Positions 21,022-29,729 of a stretch of DNA of 45,946 nt are shown here, piece by piece. The stretch is from Myxococcales bacterium. GTDB lineage: Bacteria > Myxococcota_A > Polyangia > Haliangiales > Haliangiaceae. How positions within the stretch are numbered: position 1 is the first letter of the stretch; each line of letters opens with the position of its first letter. Made by a program: the position numbers and the translations under genes. Under the pieces are notes generated by a model. The model was not told the origin of the DNA, did no database searches, and saw nothing but the letters and a program-made list of their open reading frames with translations. The stretch spans positions 1 through 45,946 of the forward strand of contig WYBA01000472.1 in assembly GCA_011526095.1 (NCBI GenBank), in the 5' to 3' direction.

Positions 21022-22965
21022 TCAGAAGCAGACCGGCCGCGGCGTCGGATCGGCCGGCTCGCTCGTCGGCAGGATCGAGCGCAGGTAGTCGTACTCGGTG
21101 TCGCAGAACATCGCGGCGCGGAACCCGCCGAGCTCGGCGCGCTCGAGGAACGGGCGGTCGGCGCCGCCGTCCATCAGCCGCTGCGGGCCGTCGCCGGTGT
21201 TGTGGAAGCCCTCGCCCATCGGGTTGGCGAGCCCGAGCGAGTGGCCGATCTCGTGCGCCACCGTGGTGCCGACGAGCGAGCCCATGACGCGGATCGCGCA
21301 CGCCACGCGCGCCTCGCGGTCGGCCGCCGGGCACGCCAGCGCGTCGGACACGTCGGGCAGCCCGCCCGACAGGTCCGCGGCCGTGATCGGCGTGCCGCCG
21401 TCGGGGCGGATCGGATCGAAGATCTCGTCGAACGTCGCGTCGGCGCCGGGCAGCGGCTCGCCGGCGGCCGGGTGCTGCGAGAACCCCATCAGCGACTCGA
21501 TGAACACGCCGCCGTAGCCGGGGTAGCCGTCCTGCTGGGTCAGCGCGTTGACCCCGCCGAGCCGATCGTAGAGCCGCTCGTTGTTCACGTCCTTGCCCGG
21601 CGAGTTGTCGTAGCCGAACAGGCCCATGCCGTTGGGGTCGGGCCCGTGGAGCTCGACGTAGCTGTAGAGCGCGAAGTCGGCCGGCGCCTCGGTGCGGAAC
21701 TCGACGTTGATCCCCGGGTACGCGGCGCGCACGACCTCGAGGATGCGGGCGCGCACGAGCTGATCGGCGGCGCGCAGCCCGAACACCCGCAGGCTCTCGA
21801 CGTAGCTGGGACGGAAGTCGAGCTGGACGACCTGCTTGACCGGCGCGATGCCGAGCGTCATCGCCGCCGGATCGCCGGTGACCTCGACGCCGCCGAAGCT
21901 GACGATCGGCGTGACCGTGCCCTCGAACGTCCCGGTGACGGTGCGCAGGTCGATCGCGGCGCCGAGCGCGTCGTCCTCGGACACGACGTAGCGGACGGTG
22001 CGGCCGGCGACGAACTCGGGCACGAGCAGCAGGTCGACCGCGGCGCCCGACGGCGCGCCGGTCGGGGTGAACGTGCCGTCGAGCTGCAGCAGGGTCGCGC
22101 CGCCCGCGCCGTCGCCCGGGCCGACGAACCCGCCGCCCTCGACGAACACGTACTGGCCCAGGCTCGCGACCGACGGCTCGATCCGGAAGATCGCGCTGGA
22201 GATCAGCTCGTAGCCCGCGGCGGCGGGCGCCGCGGCGGTGATCGATCCCTCGGCCGGGCGGTTCTCGATCGTCACCTCGCCGTCGAACACGCCGGGCTCG
22301 ATCCCGGCGATCCGCGGGACGAACGCGAACGTCGCGCGGGTGCGCGAGAACGCGGTCTCGGGGACCAGCGGCACCTCGACCGGCGCGATCGGCGCGCACG
22401 CGCCGGCGCCGCCGGCCTGGAAGCAGCCGGTGATCACCGCGACCGAGCTGCCCTCGGCGCCGCCGAGCAGCAGCCCCTCGCCCTCGACGCTGATCGGGTC
22501 GTTGACGAAGATGACACCGCCGCTCTGGAGCTGGCCGACGACCGGGGTGAGCTGGCGGCGAAAGCCCAGCTCGACCGGCAAGGGCGCGCTGGCGTAGGTC
22601 TCGCCGTCCTCGGCCGACACGACCTCGACGATCGCGTCGCCGACGAAGTCGACGTCGCCGCCCAGCTCGTCGAGCAGGCCGGAGGTCACCGTGACGTGCA
22701 TGTGGTCGTAGTCGACGAACGCGGCGCGGACCCGCGCGTCGACGTCGGCGCCGCCGGCGCGACCGACGAGGCGCAGGTGCGTCGTGCCCCACGGCTCGTC
22801 GACGAACGAGTCGCCGTCGAGCACGAGCGTCGTGCCGGGGATCGCGACGCCAGGGTCGACCGCGGCGAGCGCGAGCCCCTCGAGCCCCGGATCCGGCGGC
22901 GTCGACGACTTCGCGCAGCCGGCCGCGGCGAGCGCGGCGCCCAGCGTGACCGCGGCGCGCCTCAC
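21022..22965 (-). CDS. Metzincin-like metalloprotease lipoprotein with IPT/Ig-like N-terminal domains
   Basis: 647 residues. A short signal with lipobox LAAAGC (Cys17). Residues ~25-330 form several beta domains with the look of IPT/TIG repeats (VAIPGTTLVLDGDSF; VASLGQYVFVEGGGF). The C-terminal part has the zinc motif HEIGHSLGLANP and a Met-turn candidate in GPQRLMDGG, as in matrixin- or astacin-type metzincins. The third zinc ligand position (HExxHxxGxxH/D) is Asn here, which is unusual. A nearby FHN may supply a substitute ligand. GTG 22965 overlaps the stop of the upstream lipoprotein gene by GTGA, so the two are co-expressed. Confidence 0.82.
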   Translation of the reverse strand: MRRAAVTLGAALAAAGCAKSSTPPDPGLEGLALAAVDPGVAIPGTTLVLDGDSFVDEPWGTTHLRLVGRAGGADVDARVRAAFVDYDHMHVTVTSGLLDELGGDVDFVGDAIVEVVSAEDGETYASAPLPVELGFRRQLTPVVGQLQSGGVIFVNDPISVEGEGLLLGGAEGSSVAVITGCFQAGGAGACAPIAPVEVPLVPETAFSRTRATFAFVPRIAGIEPGVFDGEVTIENRPAEGSITAAAPAAAGYELISSAIFRIEPSVASLGQYVFVEGGGFVGPGDGAGGATLLQLDGTFTPTGAPSGAAVDLLLVPEFVAGRTVRYVVSEDDALGAAIDLRTVTGTFEGTVTPIVSFGGVEVTGDPAAMTLGIAPVKQVVQLDFRPSYVESLRVFGLRAADQLVRARILEVVRAAYPGINVEFRTEAPADFALYSYVELHGPDPNGMGLFGYDNSPGKDVNNERLYDRLGGVNALTQQDGYPGYGGVFIESLMGFSQHPAAGEPLPGADATFDEIFDPIRPDGGTPITAADLSGGLPDVSDALACPAADREARVACAIRVMGSLVGTTVAHEIGHSLGLANPMGEGFHNTGDGPQRLMDGGADRPFLERAELGGFRAAMFCDTEYDYLRSILPTSEPADPTPRPVCF

Positions 22966-25061
22966 TCGACCTCGATCCGGATGTCGTAGGTGTTCTTCGA
23001 CCCGGCCCAGCCGTGGACGACGACGTAGTAGGCGCAGCCCGCGCCGCACCCGCTCGCCGGCGCCGTGAACTCGTAGTGCTCGTTCGAGGTGGCGCTCTGG
23101 CCCTGCGCCGTGGTGCAGGTCGACGGCGCGGCCTCGCTGCACGGCGTGAGGTCGGTGCCGGCGGCGTTGTGGAAGTGCAGATCGAGGTCCTGGGTCGCGT
23201 TGGCCTGGTTGAAGGTGAGATCGACGATCACGCGCTCGCCGTCGAACAGGTCGACCGCGTACCAGTCGTCGTCGGTGCAGATCGTCTGGGCCGTCGCGGT
23301 GTGCACCGGGTAGACGGTCGTGCGGGCCTGGGCGAGGTTGTCGTCCTGGGCCCCGGCGTCGACGGCGTCGTCGTTGCACGCGCTCGCGCAGCTCTGGGCG
23401 ACGGCGTCGTAGGACAGCAGGTAGTCGTTCTGGCCCTCGCCGAACGCGTAGACCCGCGCGTAGTACAGGCCCGGCGTCAGGCAGCGCGTGATCGTCTCGT
23501 CGGAGTCGAGCGAGGTCGAGCTGACGATCACCGCGCCGGTCGAGCTGTACAGGCCGAGGTCGAGGTCGGTCGTGGCCTCGCCGGCGATCTCGAGCGTCAC
23601 CTGGCGGTCCGCGGGGATGTCGAGCTCGAACCAGTCCTCGTCGTCGCCGGTGCCCGAGGTCAGCGGACACGAGGTCAGCTCGTAGATGTCGCCGGCCGGC
23701 AGCGGCGGCGCGTCCGCCGCCTGGGTCCGCGTGTCGTTGTCCTCGAACGCGTCGTCGACGCAGCCGCCGCCGCCGGTGCAGCTCTCGGTGTCGGGCACGC
23801 ACTGGCGCGCGCTCTGGCCGTCGACCGAGCTGACCGCGGCCGCCGAGCAGGTGTAGCCGGCGCCGCAGTCGGCCGGCCCGGCGCAGTCCTGCAGGCAGTA
23901 CGGCTCGTTCATCACGCCGACGCGGACGCACAGGCCGTCGGCGCACTGGCTCGACGCGGTGCACGGCTCGCACAACTCGACCGTGCCGCCGCCGCCGGCC
24001 GTCACGGTCATCTCGTACACGGTCGACTCGGTCGTGTGATCGCACGTGCCCATCTCGTCGTCGTCGTCGTCCGCGACGATGACGTAGTAGATCGTGCGCG
24101 CGGTGCCGTCGGGCATGCCGACCACCGGGTTCGGCACGTCGGCGGCCCAGGTGCCCGACTGCATCGTGCCGTCGAGCTGCACCATCGTCAGCTGGGTCAT
24201 CGCGCCGAGGTCCGGGTCGGCGCCCGGGTCGGTGAGCGCGTAGTAGAACAGCGGCGCCGCCTTGAGGCCCTGGTCGTCGGACACGGCGGCGTCGATCGTG
24301 AGGTTGTTGATCGTGGTGGCGTCGGCCGGCGTGTGCGCGATCACCGGCGGCTCGCCCGGACACTCGGGGCGGTTGCCGCCGCGCAGCACGACCAGGTAGT
24401 CCTTGAGCACCTTGGGGTTCTGCAGGTCGTCGGCGGACAGCCGCAGGTTGTAGCGATCGTCGGCGGCGATCTGCGTCTCGGACGGGCACCACGTCCAGGT
24501 CCCGGACAGGCCGCCGGTCGAGGTGATCGTCGCGCCCTCGATCAGCGGCTCCTCCTGGGCGAGCACGACCGAGGTCGAGTCCTGGTCCTCGACCAGCAGC
24601 GCGACCTCGAGGCAGTCGTCCTGCTCGAGGTCGAGGGTGGTGCCGGTGCCCAGCGGCTGGCGGAACACCGGCGCGCTGTTGCCGCCGATCGCCGAGCGGA
24701 CGTCGATCGTCACGGTGATCGTCGCCTCGTTGTCGCCGTCGGTGGCGACGAAGTCGACGTACCAGACCCCGACGTCCGCGGCGAGCGGGGTCCACCGCCA
24801 GATGCCGGCGCCGGACGGGTTGCGGGTCAGCGAGGCGCGGGTCTGGATGTCCGGGATCGTGGAGGAGAACGCGAAGTCGATGTCGCCGCCGTCCGGGTCG
24901 GTCGCGACCAGGGCGAGCGACAGCTCCACGCCGACCTGCGCGATCTGGTCCTGGACCGGGTCGAACTCGGGCGGCTCGCCCCCACCCTGGCAGGCCACCA
25001 GAGTAGCCACCGCCAGGGACACCGCTGCCAGGGTCGTTGCCACGCGAGCGCGCGAGATCAT
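22962..25061 (-). CDS. Secreted lipoprotein with Ig-like, Cys-rich and two PPC-like domains
   Basis: 699 residues. The signal peptide ends in LVAC (Cys24). Two Ig-like (cadherin/He_PIG style) domains follow (LVATDPDGGDIDF, FVATDGDNEATITVTI). A fibronectin/Ig-like region has LFYYALTDPGAD and TIYYVIVADDDDDE. Next comes a Cys-rich knot (CEPCTASSQCADGLC, CAGPADCGAGYTC). Two bacterial pre-peptidase C-terminal-like domains complete it, each with an EDN/DD...DW(F/Y)..D pattern. There is no catalytic motif, so it is likely a binding or scaffold protein for the metalloprotease encoded next. ATG 25061 has ribosome site GGAGGA; an extended -10 lies 24 bp upstream. Confidence 0.82.
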   Translation of the reverse strand: MISRARVATTLAAVSLAVATLVACQGGGEPPEFDPVQDQIAQVGVELSLALVATDPDGGDIDFAFSSTIPDIQTRASLTRNPSGAGIWRWTPLAADVGVWYVDFVATDGDNEATITVTIDVRSAIGGNSAPVFRQPLGTGTTLDLEQDDCLEVALLVEDQDSTSVVLAQEEPLIEGATITSTGGLSGTWTWCPSETQIAADDRYNLRLSADDLQNPKVLKDYLVVLRGGNRPECPGEPPVIAHTPADATTINNLTIDAAVSDDQGLKAAPLFYYALTDPGADPDLGAMTQLTMVQLDGTMQSGTWAADVPNPVVGMPDGTARTIYYVIVADDDDDEMGTCDHTTESTVYEMTVTAGGGGTVELCEPCTASSQCADGLCVRVGVMNEPYCLQDCAGPADCGAGYTCSAAAVSSVDGQSARQCVPDTESCTGGGGCVDDAFEDNDTRTQAADAPPLPAGDIYELTSCPLTSGTGDDEDWFELDIPADRQVTLEIAGEATTDLDLGLYSSTGAVIVSSTSLDSDETITRCLTPGLYYARVYAFGEGQNDYLLSYDAVAQSCASACNDDAVDAGAQDDNLAQARTTVYPVHTATAQTICTDDDWYAVDLFDGERVIVDLTFNQANATQDLDLHFHNAAGTDLTPCSEAAPSTCTTAQGQSATSNEHYEFTAPASGCGAGCAYYVVVHGWAGSKNTYDIRIEVE

Positions 25062-25085
25062 GAACACTTCCTCCAGGGAGCCGGG

Positions 25086-25094
25086 AGCGTACCA
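25086..25094 (-). promoter_or_regulatory. Extended -10 TGG-TACGCT
   Basis: TACGCT at 25091-25086 with TGG in front. Transcription would start near 25079 and include the GGAGGA ribosome site before ATG 25061. Confidence 0.5.
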
Positions 25095-25160
25095 GGCCCG
25101 CGCCACCGCAATACAGAAGTCATGCCACCCCGCGCCGCGTCATCTCGGTGGCCGCGGTCA

Positions 25161-25222
25161 CGGATCCGGGTGCCGCCCACCCGGATCGCGCGTCCCTCGG
25201 ATCCGGGTGCCGCCCACCCGGA
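25161..25222. repeat. Tandem hairpins, two 25-bp repeats of 37-bp period
   Basis: CGGATCCGGGTGCCGCCCACCCGGA occurs at 25161-25185 and, identically, at 25198-25222. Each copy folds as TCCGGGTG-CCGCC-CACCCGGA-like stems. They lie 10 bp beyond the stop codon of the gene at 25232 and may serve as Rho-independent-like terminators without a U-tract, or as mRNA 3'-end stabilisers. Confidence 0.7.
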
Positions 25223-25231
25223 CCCGCCGGC

Positions 25232-27997
25232 TCACTCGAGGTTGAGCTCGAACGACAGCATCTCGTCGCCGGCGCGCAGCGTGATGACCTGCTCGCCGCG
25301 CAGCGCGCCGTGGGTGGCGCGGACCCGGACCTGGCCGGTCGGGACGTCGCGCACCCGCAGCTCGCCCTCGCTGTCGGTCAGCACCTCGAGCTTGATCGGC
25401 GGGCCGCCCTCGACGCGCTCGATCACGACCTGGGCGCTGGCGAGCCGCTGGCCGTAGCGGTCGCGGACCACGCCGGCGAGCAGCGCGCCCCGCTCGAGCT
25501 CGACCCGGACGTCGCGCGCGGTGATCGCGCCGATCTCGCGCCCCGCGGTGACGTCGACCGTGCGCTCGACCGGCAGGTACCCGGGCACGCGCACGCGCAG
25601 CGTCCACGCCCCGGGCGCGAGCGGTCCGGCGCGCAGCTCGCCCGCCGCGCCGCTGGCGAGCTCGACGCGGCCGGGCCCGGTCAGCTCGACCGGCACGCCG
25701 GCGAGCGGCAGCCCGGTGTGGACGTCGACCACGACGCCGTCGATCGCCCCGCCCCACGGCAGCACGATCTCGGCGTCCTTCGTGGTCGAGGCGGTCGCGA
25801 CGTGCGGCGGGTAGTCGGGGTGCGAGACGTCGAGCTGCGCCTCGCCGTCGGGGACCGCGGCGATCTCGAACCAGCCGGTGTCGTCGGTGATCGCGCGCCG
25901 CCCGCGCGCCGCGCCGGCGGCGACCGCGACCTGCGCGCCGCGCACCGGCAGCCGATCGCCGTCGAGCACCCGCCCGCGCAGCGTCGCGTCCGCGGGCGCG
26001 AGCGCGAGATCGGCGACGCGCTCGGCGGCCACGGTGGTCGTCGGCGCGGGCAGCGACAGCGTCGTGCGCGCCTCGCCGAACCCCCACGCCGTGACGTCGA
26101 GCGTGACGTCGCCGACGAGCGGACCGATCGTGTAGCGGCCGTCGGGATCCGACACCGTCACCATCGGGACCTCGTCGTCGCCCGCGCGCGCGGTGATCGT
26201 CGCGCCGCCGACGGTCGGCCCGCGCGTGGAGGTGATCGTGCCGGTCACCATGGTGCCGGGCGACAGCACGACGGTGACGCCCTGGACGACGCGCCCGACC
26301 TCGAGCGGCAGGCGCTTGCTCCGCCCGTCGGCCATGCCGGGCGCCGTGGCGATCACGGTCCACGCGCCGGCGTCGAGCCCGGTGAGGCGAAACCGCCCGT
26401 CGCCGTCGGTGACGAGGCGCGCCTCGTACTCGCGATCGACGGGTAGCGGCGCCGGCGCGGCGAGGGCGACGACGTCAGGAGACGGAGACGGAGACGGAGA
26501 CGGAGACGGAGACGGAGTCGGAGTCGGAGGCAGAGTCGGAGTCGGAGGCAGAGACGGAGTCGGCGCCACGATGGTCGCCTGGCGCGTCGGCCCGCCGCCC
26601 GGCGGCGGCGGGTATGGCAGCGGCCCGAGCAGCACGCCCAGCTCGCCGCGCGGCACGAACCGAGGGTCCGCGGTGAAGTCGCCCGGCGGCGCGAGCCTGC
26701 CGCCGCCGCCAGTCGCGGCCACGGCGCCGGCGTCACCTCCCGACGGGGCGAACCCGCTGAACCGCCGCAGCCGGTCGACGTCGACCGCGGCCGACGCCTC
26801 GAGCCTGCGCCCCAGCTCCCCCTCCCCGACCGCGCGCACGACCGCGCCGCGCACCGGCACGCCGAGCGCGTCGACCACGGTGCCCTCGATGACCGCGCCG
26901 CCCACCATCTCCAGCTCGACCAGCCCCTTGCCCGCGGTGATCTCGACCGCGCCGCCGGACAGCCAGCCCGGCGCCCACGCGTCGACCAGCCACCGGCCGT
27001 GCGGCACGCCCTCGAGCCGGAACACGCCGTCGTCGCCGGACCGCGCGAACCTCGGCGCCTCGGCGCCGGCGAGCGCCGCCGCGTCGCCCGCCGGCTCGAG
27101 CATCACCGCGGCGCGGACGCCGACGCCGGTCGCGCGATCGACGATCTTGCCGACGACGATCGTCGCCGGCTCGAGCGTCAGCGTCACCGGCGCGAACGGC
27201 CCGGCCCCGAGCCGCGGCACGCGCACCGCGCGCGCCGCGAGATCGTTCTCGTGCGCCCACACCCGGTACGTGCCCTCGGGGAGCTCGCCGAACCCAAACG
27301 CGCCGTCGTCGTCGGTCACCGTCTCGAGGCGCCCGCCGATCGCGTCGCCGTCGATCGTCACCCGCGCGCCGGGCACCGGGCGCCCGACGTCGACCACCTG
27401 CCCGAGGACGTCGACCCGTCGCGCGACCACCAGGCGCAGCCCGTCCGACGGCACCGCGACCAGCCTGACCTCGGCCGTGAAGATCTCCGCGCCCTCGATC
27501 CGCAGCCGGTGCCGGCCGCGCTCGAGCCCGACCAGCGTGAACGCGCCGTCGGCGCCCGCGATCGCGATCACCGGCGGCGGCGCCGTCGCGGGCGCGGCGC
27601 CGGTCACGCCCGGGCCGAGCTCCAGCTCCGCCGTGATCACGACGTCGCCGACCGGCGCGCCCGCCGCGTCGACGACCGTGCCCGCCAGCGACTCCGGCCC
27701 GGTGCCCGGCTGGCCGGTCGGCGGCAGCGCCGGGCGATCCGGGCCGGGCAACAGCGCGCCGCCCGCGTCGGCCGGCGCGGCCACCGCCGGCGCGCGCGGC
27801 GCCGCCGACCGCGTCACCGTCCAGAACACGATCGCCGCGACCGCGACGACCGCGAGCGACGCGCCGAGCACGGCGAGGCGCCGCCGCGGCGACCAGCGCG
27901 CCCTCGCCGGCGCGGGCGCGCCCGCGTCCGGCACCTCGGGCGCCTCGGGCACCTCGGGCGCCTCGGGCGGCGCGGCCGGCTCGTCGTCCTCGCTCAC
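25232..27997 (-). CDS. Membrane-anchored protein with multiple carboxypeptidase-regulatory-like domains
   Basis: 921 residues. An acidic Pro/Glu cytoplasmic N-terminus is followed by one membrane span at about 40-62 (RLAVLGASLAVVAVAAIVFW). A long external part has at least eight beta-sandwich repeats of the CarboxypepD_reg / Cna-B type, each with a GxVxDxxGxPVxGAxVxxxxxG pattern and a later DGxFxxxGLxxG (for example GTVVDAAGAPVGDVVI, TDGDGRFRLTGLDAG, SDPDGRYTIGPL). The middle contains a low-complexity Pro-Ser/Pro-Thr linker encoded by a hexamer repeat. No enzymatic motif is seen; the role is probably envelope adhesion or structure. GTG 27997 is preceded by a TAGGTT box ending 7 bp upstream. 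Confidence 0.85.
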   Translation of the reverse strand: MSEDDEPAAPPEAPEVPEAPEVPDAGAPAPARARWSPRRRLAVLGASLAVVAVAAIVFWTVTRSAAPRAPAVAAPADAGGALLPGPDRPALPPTGQPGTGPESLAGTVVDAAGAPVGDVVITAELELGPGVTGAAPATAPPPVIAIAGADGAFTLVGLERGRHRLRIEGAEIFTAEVRLVAVPSDGLRLVVARRVDVLGQVVDVGRPVPGARVTIDGDAIGGRLETVTDDDGAFGFGELPEGTYRVWAHENDLAARAVRVPRLGAGPFAPVTLTLEPATIVVGKIVDRATGVGVRAAVMLEPAGDAAALAGAEAPRFARSGDDGVFRLEGVPHGRWLVDAWAPGWLSGGAVEITAGKGLVELEMVGGAVIEGTVVDALGVPVRGAVVRAVGEGELGRRLEASAAVDVDRLRRFSGFAPSGGDAGAVAATGGGGRLAPPGDFTADPRFVPRGELGVLLGPLPYPPPPGGGPTRQATIVAPTPSLPPTPTLPPTPTPSPSPSPSPSPSPDVVALAAPAPLPVDREYEARLVTDGDGRFRLTGLDAGAWTVIATAPGMADGRSKRLPLEVGRVVQGVTVVLSPGTMVTGTITSTRGPTVGGATITARAGDDEVPMVTVSDPDGRYTIGPLVGDVTLDVTAWGFGEARTTLSLPAPTTTVAAERVADLALAPADATLRGRVLDGDRLPVRGAQVAVAAGAARGRRAITDDTGWFEIAAVPDGEAQLDVSHPDYPPHVATASTTKDAEIVLPWGGAIDGVVVDVHTGLPLAGVPVELTGPGRVELASGAAGELRAGPLAPGAWTLRVRVPGYLPVERTVDVTAGREIGAITARDVRVELERGALLAGVVRDRYGQRLASAQVVIERVEGGPPIKLEVLTDSEGELRVRDVPTGQVRVRATHGALRGEQVITLRAGDEMLSFELNLE
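26478..26562. repeat. Hexamer array (GGAGAC)n inside a coding gene
   Basis: Strict repeat at 26478-26517, then variant units to about 26562. It is the reverse complement of the intergenic (CGTCTC)n arrays and, on the coding (minus) strand, encodes Pro-Thr/Pro-Ser dipeptides forming a linker. Confidence 0.9.
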
Positions 27998-28004
27998 CCG
28001 CAGG

Positions 28005-28013
28005 AACCTAGCA
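28005..28013 (-). promoter_or_regulatory. Extended -10 TGC-TAGGTT, leaderless type
   Basis: TAGGTT at 28010-28005 with TGC in front ends 7 bp before GTG 27997. Confidence 0.5.
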
Positions 28014-28067
28014 GGCCGGCGCGACCGCCGACGGTGCGCGCGCCCCGCGCCGATCCCGGCGGGCCTC

Positions 28068-28076
28068 TGGTACGCT
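28068..28076 (+). promoter_or_regulatory. Extended -10 TGG-TACGCT
   Basis: TACGCT at 28071-28076, the same nine bases as the element at 25094-25086. A ribosome site CAGGGGGA precedes ATG 28098. Confidence 0.5.
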
Positions 28077-28097
28077 GGCCGCCCAGCAGGGGGAACC

Positions 28098-28589
28098 ATG
28101 ACCGCACCGGGCCCGCGCCTCACCGGCGACCTGTTCGCCAACCACCGCGACGTCAACCTCGCCTCGACCGTCGCGATGATCGAGGACCTGCTCGTCGAGC
28201 ACGGCTACTTCCTCAACGACTGCCGTGCCGACCTGCCGGGCACGCTGCGCGGCTGGCGCGTCCAGCACGGCTCGGCCACGGTGCGGATCGCCCTGCTCGA
28301 CCGCGCCGACTTCCCGCACCTGCGGATCGCCAGCTCGGTGATGCGGCCGGCGCGCGACGTCGACAAGATCGCGCTCTACCGCCACCTGCTCACGCTCAAC
28401 GCCGCGCTGTGCGGCGCCGCGTTCGCGCTCGCCGGCGACACGGTCGTGCTGTGCGCCGAGCGTCGCACGCTCGACCTCGACCGCAGCGAGCTGTCCGAGA
28501 TGCTCACCCGCGTCCAGGCCTACGCCGACGACTTCGACGACGCCCTCGTCGCCGAGTTCGGCGGCGAGCTGGGCGGCGACGCGGCCTGA
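28098..28589 (+). CDS. YbjN / type III secretion chaperone-like protein
   Basis: 163 residues, soluble. The pattern of an N-terminal helix (STVAMIEDLLVEHGYFL), central beta strands (GSATVRIALLDRADFPHLRIASSVM), a second helix with small residues (LYRHLLTLNAALCGAAFALAGDTVVLCAERR) and a long acidic C-terminal helix matches YbjN-domain proteins, which share the fold of type III secretion chaperones. The molecular role of the family is poorly defined. It has its own extended -10 promoter and ribosome site. It is divergent from the repeat protein gene at 27997 and convergent with the gene at 28666, 76 bp away. Confidence 0.7.
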   Translation: MTAPGPRLTGDLFANHRDVNLASTVAMIEDLLVEHGYFLNDCRADLPGTLRGWRVQHGSATVRIALLDRADFPHLRIASSVMRPARDVDKIALYRHLLTLNAALCGAAFALAGDTVVLCAERRTLDLDRSELSEMLTRVQAYADDFDDALVAEFGGELGGDAA

Positions 28590-28665
28590 GCGCGACTCGC
28601 GCCCGACGCGAAGCGACGCGACCAGCGCCCGTCGACGCGCGGTGCCCCGGCGAGGATGCGCCGCG

Positions 28666-28923
28666 CTATCGCACGTCGCGGCCGCGCGGGCCCTCGTCCA
28701 TGCGGACGCCGACCAGCACGTTGGGGCACAGGGTCAGCTCGTCCGCGTGGCGGACGACGCGGCCGGACGAGTCGATCAGCTCGGCCTTCTTGACCACGAC
28801 GAACTCGACCGGGCCCGACGCCGGCTGACACGCCGACAGGTAGCCGACGATGCGCGCGCCGGTGTCGAACTCGAAGTTCACGCGGTGGCTGACCAGATCG
28901 TGGAGCTTGGAGTAGTCGGGCAT
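28666..28923 (-). CDS. Small conserved-looking protein, possibly Sm-like fold
   Basis: 85 residues with no signal peptide. Short beta strands (RVNFEFDTGARIVGYLSAC, PVEFVVVKKAELIDSSGRVV) and the ending PNVLVGVRMDEGPRGRD suggest a small barrel resembling LSm/Hfq-type proteins; this is an impression from strand pattern only. The gene is divergent from the histidine phosphatase and shares a GTATAC-centred promoter with it. ATG 28923 is 9 bp from the TATACG box. Confidence 0.6.
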   Translation of the reverse strand: MPDYSKLHDLVSHRVNFEFDTGARIVGYLSACQPASGPVEFVVVKKAELIDSSGRVVRHADELTLCPNVLVGVRMDEGPRGRDVR

Positions 28924-28932
28924 GGCGGCGCA

Positions 28933-28941
28933 CGTATACCA
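28933..28941. promoter_or_regulatory. Shared bidirectional -10 element centred on GTATAC
   Basis: On the minus strand TGG-TATACG (TATACG 28938-28933) ends 9 bp before ATG 28923. On the plus strand TATACC (28935-28940) ends 9 bp before GTG 28950. The two -10 hexamers share four base pairs. Confidence 0.45.
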
Positions 28942-28949
28942 TGCCGCGC

Positions 28950-29723
28950 GTGAGCGGTAGCACCGGATCCTCGACGGGATTTGCGTCGTCGCCGGGCGGC
29001 GGCGGCGGCGCCAGCGGCGGCCCCGGCGGCGTTAGCGGGGCCCGCACCACCACGCTCATCTGGGTCCGCCACGGCGAGGCCGACTCCAACCGCGACGGGC
29101 GGTTCGGCGGGCACTCGCCGGTCCCGCTGACCGAGCGCGGGCTCGCCCAGGCCGAGCGCGCCGCCACCGCGATCCTGCGGTGGGCGCCGACCGCGCTGAT
29201 CTCCTCGGACCTGCTGCGCGCGCGCCAGACGGCCGCGCCGATCGCCGCCGCCACCGGCCTGCGGCTCGAGCTCGAGCCGGACCTGCGCGAGCGCTCGCTC
29301 GGGGTGTTCGACGGCCTGTCGTTCCGCGAGGCCGAGGCCCGCTACCCCGAGGTCTGGAAGCGTCTGGCCGGGCGCGACCACACCGCCGTCCCCGAGGGCG
29401 GCGAGACGGTCGACGAGGTCTACCGCCGCGTCTCGGCCGCGATCGACCGCGCGGTGCTCGCCCACGCCGGCGGCCGCGTCGTGCTCGTCTCGCACGGCCT
29501 GGCGCTGTTCCACGCGTTCGCCCACGTCACCGGCCTGGGCAGCCCGAGCGCCGGCCACGGCGTGTTCGTCCTCGTCGACAACTGCTCGGTGTCGCGGGTC
29601 GAGCACCGCGGCCTCGAGACCGCGGGCGCCGGCGCCGTGCGCGGACGCTGGCGGATCCTGACGCTCAACGACACCTCGCACCTCGGCCACCTCGCCGACG
29701 CGCACGCCGCGCCGGCGACCTGA
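28950..29723 (+). CDS. Histidine phosphatase superfamily (phosphoglycerate-mutase-like) protein
   Basis: 257 residues from GTG 28950, or 260 from ATG 28941. The N-terminal 30 residues are Gly/Ser-rich and disordered. The catalytic RHG motif is IWVRHGEADSNRDG, which carries the phospho-accepting His. Other motifs are PLTERGLAQAERA, SSDLLRARQTA, LRERSLGVFDGLS and the second histidine in VVLVSHGLALFHAF. Likely a phosphatase of CobC/PhoE/GpmB type on a small phosphorylated metabolite; the substrate is unknown. GTG 28950 is favoured because ATG 28941 directly abuts the -10 hexamer. Confidence 0.88.
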   Translation: MSGSTGSSTGFASSPGGGGGASGGPGGVSGARTTTLIWVRHGEADSNRDGRFGGHSPVPLTERGLAQAERAATAILRWAPTALISSDLLRARQTAAPIAAATGLRLELEPDLRERSLGVFDGLSFREAEARYPEVWKRLAGRDHTAVPEGGETVDEVYRRVSAAIDRAVLAHAGGRVVLVSHGLALFHAFAHVTGLGSPSAGHGVFVLVDNCSVSRVEHRGLETAGAGAVRGRWRILTLNDTSHLGHLADAHAAPAT

Positions 29724-29729
29724 CCGGCC

